DNA of 62,166 nt from an uncultured Pirellulaceae bacterium. GTDB lineage: Bacteria > Planctomycetota > Planctomycetia > Pirellulales > Pirellulaceae. The position numbers and the translations under genes were made by a program. The stretch spans positions 1 through 62,166 of the forward strand of contig CALDYR010000022.1 in assembly GCA_937944405.1 (NCBI GenBank), written 5' to 3'. Positions 55,715-62,166 of this stretch are shown here, piece after piece (the stretch's first letter is position 1; each line of letters opens with the position of its first letter). Below the pieces are notes generated by a model that searched no databases, was not told the DNA's origin, and worked only from the letters and a program-made list of their open reading frames with translations.

Positions 55715-58351
55715 CTAAACTCCTTCGACTTCCAATAGGGGTTTCAAAAAACGCCCCGTCACCGAATCGTGACACGAGGCAACTTCTTCGGGTGTCCCCG
55801 TCGCCACCACACGGCCCCCCGCTTCTCCTGCACCGGGCCCTAAATCAATCACGAAATCCGCATTTTTGATCATTTGCAAATTATGTTCGATCACGATCAA
55901 GGAATGCCCGGCGGTGATCAAGGAATCAAAACAGTCCAACAACCGCGTCACGTCCCGCATGTGCAACCCAACGGTCGGTTCATCCATCAGAAACAGGACG
56001 CGCTTGTTCTTTGAGGAATTCAAATAAGATGCCAATTTTAACCGCTGCGCTTCGCCGGAAGACAACGTCGTCGCCGCTTGCCCCAACGGAACATACTCCA
56101 ACCCAACATCAATCAATGACTTTAATCGATTCTGCACCTTGGGTTGCCCGCGAAAAAACAGAAACGCTTCCCGCACCGTCAGCGCCAGAACTTCGGCGAT
56201 ATTCAAATCACGGTAACGTACGTTCAAAACTTCGTCAGAGTAACGCGTCCCCAAACACTGATCGCACTTAACATGGATATCGGCTAAAAATTGCATGTCG
56301 AAGGTCTGCACGCCTTCACCCCTGCATTTTTCACAACGGCCCCCAGCAACATTAAAACTGAACTTCCCGGCGGTAACATTGTGCGTCCGCGCGTCAACGG
56401 TTTCCGAGAACGCTTTGCGAATGTCATCAAACGCCTTCACGTACGTCACCGGGTTGGAACGTCCGGTTCGTCCGACCGGCTTTCCGTCAATGAAAACCAC
56501 TTCGTCAACCAAGTCATCGCCAGAAATTTCTTGAACCGCGATGTCTAATTTTCTGCAGCCATCCTGACGCTGTTTGATCGCCGGATAGACCGTGTCAATC
56601 AACAAGGAGCTCTTCCCACTGCCACTGACTCCCGTCAAAACGCACAACCCGCCCAACGGCAGATCGACAGAAAGATCGTTTAAATTGTGAGTTGTCGCTT
56701 GGTCTACGCGAATCGCTCCACGTTTTTTGCGCCGCTGATCGCTGCGGCACGACAAACCGCGTCGCCGACCAATATAATCGCCTGTCAAACTATCAGACGA
56801 AGTCACCAAGGTCTCGGGATCACCATCGAACACAATCACTCCACCTTCCGCTCCGGCGCCCGGGCCGATCTCAATGACCCGTTGGGCGGCGATGATTACT
56901 TCAGGATTATGATCGACCACCAAAACCGTGTTCCCTTTTTGATGTAACCGGTCAATACATCTGTTCAACAAACTCACCTCCGCCGGATGAAGGCCCATCG
57001 CCGGTTCGTCCAACACATACAGCATATTTATCAGCGTTGATCCTAGCACCGAAGTCAATTTCACACGTTGGCGTTCCCCAGAACTGAGCGTCGCGACCGC
57101 TCGGCCGAGCCCAAGATACCCTAGCCCGGTGTCGCATAAAAACTCCAACCGATTAACCAAGGGCTGAAGGATCGCCCCGGCATCGGTCCGACCTTGGGAC
57201 GATCGCCCCGTGTCAGAAGCTCGGGCCGATTGAACGGATTGACAGCGCTCCAAGGCTTCTTTTACCGGCAGCGTCGCCCACTGCGAAATCGTTAATTCGG
57301 CAAACTGGAATTCGTTGACCCAATCCCCAAACCCGCTTCCCCCACAATCGGCGCAAGGCTGGCCCTTGTTCACCCCGTTCCCACCGCACGACCGACATGC
57401 CCCAGCAGGGTGTTGACGCTGGAAAAGCCGTTGGTCAGGTTTTGCGAATTTGTGTTCGCATGTGACGCAGACCAATGATCGAGTAAACGTTAAACGACGC
57501 CAGAGGACGTCGTCCACCATTAGATTCCGGTCCTTGGTTAACGTGCCATTGCCAGAGAGTACCACTGCAGTGCCTTCGCCGAAGTGCATCGCCAATTCTA
57601 AAGACTCTTGAATCCGTTGCTGATCCGTTTTTCCTGCAAGTACCCGGTCGGCGACCACGAAGATCTCTCCGCCTCCAATCGTCGCCAGATTCAAATCAGC
57701 AATTTCAATAGACCGTCCGTCAATTTGCATCTTTCCATTGGCGTTATTGACGACAATCGCTCTCACAAATCCCGCCCCGATGGCCTGCTTCAAAACCAAC
57801 GCCGCATCGTCTCGGGTCGACAATCGATAGCAGATCTGGACCTTGGTCCCCACCGGCCAACCATGGATTTCCTCCGCAATCGCGGCTTTAGTTTTTGGCG
57901 CCGTCACCGCCGAACAATTTGGACACACCGCAACCGCCGACCGCGCGAACAGTTCGGATAATAAGTGCATCACTTCGGTCGCCGTCCCCACGGTTTCCTT
58001 AGAAGCGGAAACCACCGACGGCCTAATGGCAATCGAAGGCGGCACTCCTTCGATTTCATCAGCGTCTGGTTTTTCCATTTTCTGGATAAACTGGCGAGTC
58101 TTAGGAGACAGGCACTCTACGTACCGGCGCTGTCCTTCGGCGTATAAGGTGTCAAATGCGAGGCTCGACTTCCCGCTCCCGCTAAGCCCGCAGAGGGAAA
58201 CCCATTGTCCGTGCGGAATCACTAAATTGAGGTCTTTGAGATTGTTCGAACGCGCGTTGACGATTCGAATTTCGTGGGCCCGGGGCCCCGCTGGATCTTT
58301 CGTGCGATCTAGATTTAGTAAAGTTCTTGTGTTAATCGGCATGGTTGTCAT
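55715..58351 (-). CDS. uvrA: UvrA-family excinuclease ATPase (possible paralogue)
   Basis: This UvrA-type tandem ABC ATPase has Walker A motifs LCGLSGSGKSSLAFDTLYAE (first half) and LTGVSGSGKSSLLID (second half). Zinc-type modules are CPNC, CRSCGGNG-CADCGGSG and the hallmark second-half CEKCRGEGVQTFDMQFLADI with CDQC. Both ATPase halves end in MLYVLDEPAMGLH and FLMDEPTVGLHMRDV. At 878 residues it is shorter than typical UvrA (about 940). Both signature motifs read TLSSGE instead of the usual TLSGGE. It recognises DNA damage in nucleotide excision repair if orthologous; a paralogue with another role cannot be excluded. The ThiF-like gene starts immediately after it. Confidence 0.87.
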   Translation of the reverse strand: MTTMPINTRTLLNLDRTKDPAGPRAHEIRIVNARSNNLKDLNLVIPHGQWVSLCGLSGSGKSSLAFDTLYAEGQRRYVECLSPKTRQFIQKMEKPDADEIEGVPPSIAIRPSVVSASKETVGTATEVMHLLSELFARSAVAVCPNCSAVTAPKTKAAIAEEIHGWPVGTKVQICYRLSTRDDAALVLKQAIGAGFVRAIVVNNANGKMQIDGRSIEIADLNLATIGGGEIFVVADRVLAGKTDQQRIQESLELAMHFGEGTAVVLSGNGTLTKDRNLMVDDVLWRRLTFTRSLVCVTCEHKFAKPDQRLFQRQHPAGACRSCGGNGVNKGQPCADCGGSGFGDWVNEFQFAELTISQWATLPVKEALERCQSVQSARASDTGRSSQGRTDAGAILQPLVNRLEFLCDTGLGYLGLGRAVATLSSGERQRVKLTSVLGSTLINMLYVLDEPAMGLHPAEVSLLNRCIDRLHQKGNTVLVVDHNPEVIIAAQRVIEIGPGAGAEGGVIVFDGDPETLVTSSDSLTGDYIGRRRGLSCRSDQRRKKRGAIRVDQATTHNLNDLSVDLPLGGLCVLTGVSGSGKSSLLIDTVYPAIKQRQDGCRKLDIAVQEISGDDLVDEVVFIDGKPVGRTGRSNPVTYVKAFDDIRKAFSETVDARTHNVTAGKFSFNVAGGRCEKCRGEGVQTFDMQFLADIHVKCDQCLGTRYSDEVLNVRYRDLNIAEVLALTVREAFLFFRGQPKVQNRLKSLIDVGLEYVPLGQAATTLSSGEAQRLKLASYLNSSKNKRVLFLMDEPTVGLHMRDVTRLLDCFDSLITAGHSLIVIEHNLQMIKNADFVIDLGPGAGEAGGRVVATGTPEEVASCHDSVTGRFLKPLLEVEGV

Positions 58352-58526
58352 TGTCGCCTAACAATAGCGTGCGCGTCTACACGGTCCTCAGCATTCTTGG
58401 GCGAAGTAAAATTAGATTTACTGACGATTATTTATGTCGTGCTTTCTCAGCTACTGCGTGACAAGTCCTAACAATCCCGGTACAAACAGGTACCGAAAAC
58501 CACATCCTTTTTCGTCGAGCGAAACT

Positions 58527-59144
58527 ATGAAGAACTTTCTTGCTTTAACACTGATGGCGGTAGCAACCATTGCTCTTTCCAACAACTGCGACGCGATTCA
58601 AGGCCCAGGAGGAAGGAAAGGAAGGCAGGGACCGCCGGGTGGAGGGCCGCGCGGGGGCGAACGTGGACCGCGCGGAGGTGATCCCATGGAAATGATGGCA
58701 AGGATACCCGTCATCAAGGCGCTAGACGCAAACTCCGATGGGAAAATATCGACCGCCGAAATGAGATCCGCAGCCTCCGCGTTGGCAAAACTTGATAAAA
58801 ACAAAGACGGCGTGTTAGACGCTTCGGAAATCATGCCGGCGCGTCCCCAGCGCGGCGAACGAGGAAGTGCTGCCGGTGGTGACAATGGTTTCGTTGACCG
58901 TATGCTGGAAAACGATGCCGACGGCGACGGCAAAGTCAGCCACGATGAAGCCCCCCAACGAATGCAAAGAATCTTTGATAGGCTCGACGCCGACGAAGAC
59001 GGATTCCTCACCGAAGAAGAAATTGTCGCCGCCAGCAAACGATTCTCAGACGGGGCCCGCGGAGGAAGACGCGGCGGCAAAGGGAAAGGCGTGAAAGGCG
59101 GCGTCGACGGCGGCCAGCGCCCCCGCAGACCGGCGGCCGAATAG
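58527..59144 (+). CDS. Exported EF-hand protein with four calcium-binding loops
   Basis: A signal peptide (MKNFLALTLMAVATIALS, cut before GP-rich sequence) is followed by a Gly/Pro/Arg-rich stretch and four EF-hand loops: DANSDGKISTAE, DKNKDGVLDASE, DADGDGKVSHDE and DADEDGFLTEEE. All have Asp at position 1 and Glu at 12, so all look able to bind calcium. A basic Gly/Arg/Lys-rich tail ends the protein. ATG 58527 is chosen because a signal peptide begins there; an upstream extension to 58434 is not domain-like. It is probably a periplasmic calcium sensor or buffer. The PQQ-propeller pseudogene lies directly downstream. Confidence 0.88.
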   Translation: MKNFLALTLMAVATIALSNNCDAIQGPGGRKGRQGPPGGGPRGGERGPRGGDPMEMMARIPVIKALDANSDGKISTAEMRSAASALAKLDKNKDGVLDASEIMPARPQRGERGSAAGGDNGFVDRMLENDADGDGKVSHDEAPQRMQRIFDRLDADEDGFLTEEEIVAASKRFSDGARGGRRGGKGKGVKGGVDGGQRPRRPAAE

Positions 59145-59175
59145 CGGTCTCTATCGACAACAAAACGCGCCTCCG

Positions 59176-59201
59176 GTGCCAGCCCAGTGCCAGCCCGGTG
59201 C
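59176..59201. repeat. 11-bp tandem duplication
   Basis: GTGCCAGCCCA and GTGCCAGCCCG are adjacent, followed by GTGC, at the left end of the decaying PQQ-propeller region. Confidence 0.75.
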
Positions 59202-59205
59202 TGGC

Positions 59206-59949
59206 AGTCGATGTGATGGTCATTAACGCCACCGACGAATCCAGCTCCATCGTTGGGATCGACAAACGCACTGGCAAAGAACTTTGGCGCAACCAAGGCA
59301 TCGAAAATGCTTAGAGCACCCACTTGGTGGTCGAACAAGGTAGCCAAAAGCCATCGTGATGTCGTTGCCCTGTAACGTGTGGGCGACGATCCCCCAAACG
59401 GAAAAACTAAAATGGTTTGCCACCAACGGTGTCCAAGACACCTCCGTATCCGCCAGTCCGATACTCGACGGAGACGTGATGGTTTCAATGGGCGGGCGTT
59501 CCAACAACGGTATCGTAGTGCGCTTGGGTGGTGAAAAAGGCGCAGACGTAACAAAAACGCACACTCTCAGCGAAGGCAAATCGTTGGCATGCATAATGAC
59601 ACCCAACCGCTACGACAGTCACATCTATGCCATCTCCAAAGGCATCGCCAGTTGCGCTGACGCAAAACAAGTAAACAAATTTATAAAGAACGTTTGCCTA
59701 GCATCGGAAAATCGGTCCAACGCCGTGGCCCCAGCGATAACTACGTCCCCCCGTTGTCGCAGACGGAAAACTTTATCAGTTCACCAAAAACGGGGCTGCT
59801 ACGTAGTCGACGCGCCCCCCCAATTCGAACTGCTGGTCAGCAACCTCATCGCAGAAGACGGTTCGGAATTTAACGCCACACCAGCAATCTCAGACGGAAA
59901 ACTGTTTGTCCGTTCCAACCGCCGGTTGTACTGCATCGGGGCCAGCTGA
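59206..59949 (+). pseudogene. Frameshifted remnant of a PQQ-binding-like beta-propeller protein
   Basis: Propeller-blade sequence reads VDVMVINATDESSSIVGIDK then RTGKELWRNQGIENA and meets a stop. A second piece, ISKGIASCADAKQ, shifts frame into YKERLPSIGKSVQRRGPSDN, then another shift gives VVADGKLYQFTKN, a stop, and finally YVVDAPPQFELL then NATPAISDGKLFVRSNRRLY. These are consecutive parts of one BamB/PQQ-like gene broken by several frameshifts and at least two stops, missing its N-terminus and signal peptide. An intact planctomycete family member would be about 400 residues. Confidence 0.78.
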
Positions 59950-60410
59950 TCTTCAAACACAGTTCGATTCGCCAGAATTCAGGCCAGCCACAAGTGAAGT
60001 GAACAAGATTCCAGCACCCGCTCCACAAATTCCCACCTGACAAACCACTCGCGTTCTTGCAAGCGGTGCAACAACGACCACGACCGCTCACCCTTTTTTT
60101 TCCAATCCCCTTTTACGGGGGAGGAAAATTTATGGAACTGGTTTGATGGTCCTGATTCGATCGTCTTGCGCGTTGGTCGTTCGCAGCATTTTGGGCGCAG
60201 AACACACCCCCTTCGGACAATTTTTAACCGCACCGACACTACCCTCAGTCGTACTTGCCACGCTCCCAGCCATTAGAAGTCAGCGGCGGGATGTATCGCC
60301 CCAATCCCAACAACATCGTAAAATTTAACGCCCTCCGGCGCCAGACGCATCCATTGAGCAAGCGGTCTGTATTCTTGAAAAAAAAACAACCATTGTTATG
60401 CTGTTGATCA
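59950..60410. other. 460-bp spacer, no supported gene
   Basis: I see no coding sequence, repeat or terminator beyond a weak C/T tract near 60090-60110. The promoter of the following gene is expected at its right end. Confidence 0.35.
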
Positions 60411-61256
60411 ATGTCTGATTCATCTACATCACGAACCTACGAACTGGTTGAGGAACTGCGTGCCGAGATCGATTTCGAACTCGAAGACGTAATCACTGAA
60501 ATTGTGCGCGAATTGCCAGAAGATTATTTTCAGCGCATCAAGCGTGTCGACCAGATCGTCCATCTCAAGGCACTTCTAGCGCTCAGTTTCTGTAAACTCC
60601 AAGAAGAACTGATGTTCCGAAGCGGGGACGGGGTTCACATTGCCGTAATCGCGCGGCAAAACTACAGCGGCCAATTAGCCAACATTCTTTCGCGCCTTCC
60701 CCACGACCAGAATTTGACAGGTGCAAAAGTTTTCACCTCTCGCAGCCACAACTTCATCATCGATCTGTTCGAATTCGAATCCGCAACAACCGTCCAGCCA
60801 TCTCCGTCGGCGCGATCGTCCCTACTGGCGGCAGCGAAAAACGTTGCCCAGAAAGTAAACGAAGAAGTTGATGTCATCTCTGAATTTCTGTCTCACTACG
60901 CTCCCCGCAGCCAGATCTTTGACAACACTGAAAGCCTTTGCGAACATTTTCGCGCCTATCAGCAATTGTGCGAAACCGCCAAACCAGCGGTCCGTGTTTC
61001 CGAAATGGACGCCGAAAACCGGAGCAAGGTAACCGCGGCATCACGAAAGATCGACGCCCGGACGCTCGTCCATCGTGTAGCGGAATTCTTTGGGCAACAA
61101 TCGATCAACATCGAACGGGCCTATCTGAATGATCTTTTGTTCGATGATGCCCAACATATCGCGATCGCCAGTTTTTTACTCGATGCTCAAACTACCGAAT
61201 CGTTTTCGCAGTCCTTGAAGACCTTAACCGATCTACTTCAGTCAAGCGTTAAGTAA
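60411..61256 (+). CDS. Stand-alone protein resembling the N-terminus of a large NAD-glutamate dehydrogenase
   Basis: The 281-residue protein starts EELRAEIDFELEDVITEIVR, with HLKALLALSFCKLQEELMFR, then the characteristic-looking block GVHIAVIARQNYSGQLANIL followed by GAKVFTSRSHNFIIDLFEFE, and a helical remainder. To my recollection this pattern resembles the regulatory N-terminal region of large NAD-dependent glutamate dehydrogenases in planctomycetes, whose catalytic domain follows on the same chain; it is absent here. The gene ends at SSVK inside a 16-bp tandem repeat. It may be a truncated gene or a stand-alone regulator. The identification is moderate. Confidence 0.6.
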   Translation: MSDSSTSRTYELVEELRAEIDFELEDVITEIVRELPEDYFQRIKRVDQIVHLKALLALSFCKLQEELMFRSGDGVHIAVIARQNYSGQLANILSRLPHDQNLTGAKVFTSRSHNFIIDLFEFESATTVQPSPSARSSLLAAAKNVAQKVNEEVDVISEFLSHYAPRSQIFDNTESLCEHFRAYQQLCETAKPAVRVSEMDAENRSKVTAASRKIDARTLVHRVAEFFGQQSINIERAYLNDLLFDDAQHIAIASFLLDAQTTESFSQSLKTLTDLLQSSVK

Positions 61257-61300
61257 GTCAAACGTTAAGTAAGTCAAACGTTAAGTAAGTCAAACGTTAA
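61241..61300. repeat. 16-bp tandem repeat carrying the stop codon
   Basis: GTCAAACGTTAAGTAA occurs 3.75 times head to tail (units at 61241, 61257, 61273 and partial 61289); the first has a single A-to-G change at 61246. The first unit holds the stop codon of the upstream gene. Because the unit is not a multiple of three and contains two TAAs, all frames are closed. Confidence 0.9.
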
Positions 61301-61488
61301 TGGCTCTTCCCGGATTTTAGTCGCAAGCTTCGAAATTGTGTTGGAGTTCTCCGGAATCCCGGTCGGTTGTGTTTAAAGGAATTCAGTCCAATACGACTAC
61401 ATTGGCAGAAAAAGACGAGCCTTGTGTGCCTCTCGTGCCGCAAAGTTCCGGAGAGAAACACGTTAGTTAGGCAACAACAATTTTCAGA

Positions 61489-62073
61489 TCAGTTTTGGGC
61501 GCGATGTTCCCAAGGTGGAGTGGGGTTGGGATCAGCCCACAATCCCAACCGTTGCTGCATGGCGCGTTGTTGAAGTTGGTCAAGTCGGCGATCCGAACTG
61601 TGCTGCGTTGCGTGCCACGCAAACCCATCGGCAACCATTTGAGCGTTCACTTGCAAAGGGCGCTCTGAAACACCATCAGCGTTGGAAACACTAACGTACA
61701 TGAATACGACTGCGCGTTGGTAACGATCGGTGTCAGTCTGATAGAAGGTCGCAGATTTGCCGGCGGTGATCGATCTTAAATGCTGCAACGCCATGCGTCC
61801 GGCCGATTGACGTAATTCAGGGGCATCAATCGACGCCAAACGTAAATCGATGGTTTTCCCGGGGCCAGTCTCAATGCGAATAGAATCTCCATCAACAACT
61901 TTAAAAGCATCCGCCGAAAACTGAGCGATAACGGGTAACCCATTGATCTCGGCGACATCCAGCGTTGCGCCCGTTGCGATAACGACAGGCCGCTGAGGCG
62001 CGGGGGGCATTTGGCTGAAAAAGACCAACGCCCCGACCCCCACCAGTAAAAGAAACACCTCGAATTTGCCCAT
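61489..62073 (-). CDS. Membrane-anchored staphylococcal-nuclease-like protein
   Basis: The 194-residue protein begins with a membrane anchor (GKFEVFLLLVGVGALVFF), so it is probably bound to the inner membrane and faces the periplasm. The SNase domain (PF00565) shows VVDGDSIRIETGPGKTIDLR, then LASIDAPE, DRYQRAVVFMYVSVSNADGV, and MVADGFAWHATQHSSDRRLD with QQRLGLWADP. AGGAGG lies 4 nt before the ATG at 62073, which decides the start (the frame is open to 62124). It likely cleaves DNA or RNA, though the catalytic residues need checking. Confidence 0.86.
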   Translation of the reverse strand: MGKFEVFLLLVGVGALVFFSQMPPAPQRPVVIATGATLDVAEINGLPVIAQFSADAFKVVDGDSIRIETGPGKTIDLRLASIDAPELRQSAGRMALQHLRSITAGKSATFYQTDTDRYQRAVVFMYVSVSNADGVSERPLQVNAQMVADGFAWHATQHSSDRRLDQLQQRAMQQRLGLWADPNPTPPWEHRAQN

Positions 62074-62166
62074 GTCGCCTCCTGGGGATGTCTCATTGAT
62101 TGTTAAAACTGATTTTGGTCTCACTTGAAAATAAGTTAGCGTATTCGTTTGAGGAACTCAAACGGC

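Noticed and set aside
57843..58361. 172-codon frame opposite the UvrA homologue
   Set aside because: Antisense shadow of a strongly conserved gene; no independent features.
59356..59949. 197-codon frame read as an intact protein
   Set aside because: Its blade motifs continue in other frames, so it is part of a frameshifted PQQ-propeller pseudogene.
61241..61300. Possible CRISPR or phage attachment repeat
   Set aside because: Units are directly adjacent without spacers, 16 bp long, with no cas or integrase gene nearby.

Overview
The window looks like a chromosomal segment of a planctomycete, most likely a marine Pirellulaceae relative. The pointers are family-level: a BBP7-type outer-membrane barrel protein, a PEP-CTERM exported protease, a DUF1570 protein, a beta-RFAP synthase (tetrahydromethanopterin pathway) in a bacterium, DUF58/transglutaminase/MoxR genes, TAT-exported Gfo/Idh/MocA oxidoreductase, a DoxX protein with a long coiled-coil insert, EF-hand proteins, weak or absent Shine-Dalgarno sites at many starts, and large AT-variable spacers. 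No rRNA, tRNA, CRISPR array, intact insertion sequence or phage was found.

Layout. 0.3-6.8 kb: an SDR/DUF2867 oxidoreductase, glycogen phosphorylase and a SulP anion transporter. 6.8-14 kb: an accessory-looking stretch with an epimerase-tail remnant, a small zinc-binding protein, a thioesterase plus MMPL/RND exporter pair, a transposase tail and a PEP-CTERM metalloprotease. 14-19.2 kb: a secreted beta-propeller, a BON-domain protein and the TIGR03546/TIGR03545 gene pair. 19.5-27.9 kb: a type I secretion locus made of a 98-residue protein, a 1,296-residue RTX protein, an HlyB-like ABC exporter and an HlyD-like adaptor. 28.2-34.2 kb (minus strand): DUF1570 protease-like protein, orphan ABC permease, dapA, pdxJ and the beta-RFAP synthase gene. 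34.5-43.8 kb: a VWA protein facing a tight minus-strand run of DUF58, transglutaminase-like, MoxR, His-rich lipoprotein and DUF318 permease, then a secreted His/Cys-rich protein. 44.5-53.8 kb: Gfo/Idh/MocA oxidoreductase, DoxX protein, two paralogous TPR membrane proteins and the BBP7 protein. 54-62 kb: VOC protein, ThiF-like E1 enzyme coupled to a UvrA homologue, EF-hand protein, a frameshifted PQQ-propeller pseudogene, a stand-alone piece resembling the N-terminus of a large glutamate dehydrogenase, and a nuclease.

The most interesting points are these. (1) The RTX protein carries a serralysin-like fold whose three zinc-ligand histidines are all replaced, so it appears to be a secreted pseudoprotease, exported by the adjacent type I system and encoded 6 kb from an intact metzincin that begins with a similar motif. 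(2) The DUF58/transglutaminase/MoxR machinery is joined in one probable operon to a His-rich lipoprotein and a permease, and its transglutaminase lacks the catalytic cysteine. (3) A degenerate repeat of about 110 bp or less, able to form hairpins, occurs at three convergent gene junctions. (4) Short tandem duplications of 11-16 bp are scattered through spacers, two of them placed exactly on stop codons. (5) The glutamate-dehydrogenase-like N-terminal piece ends inside one of those duplications.
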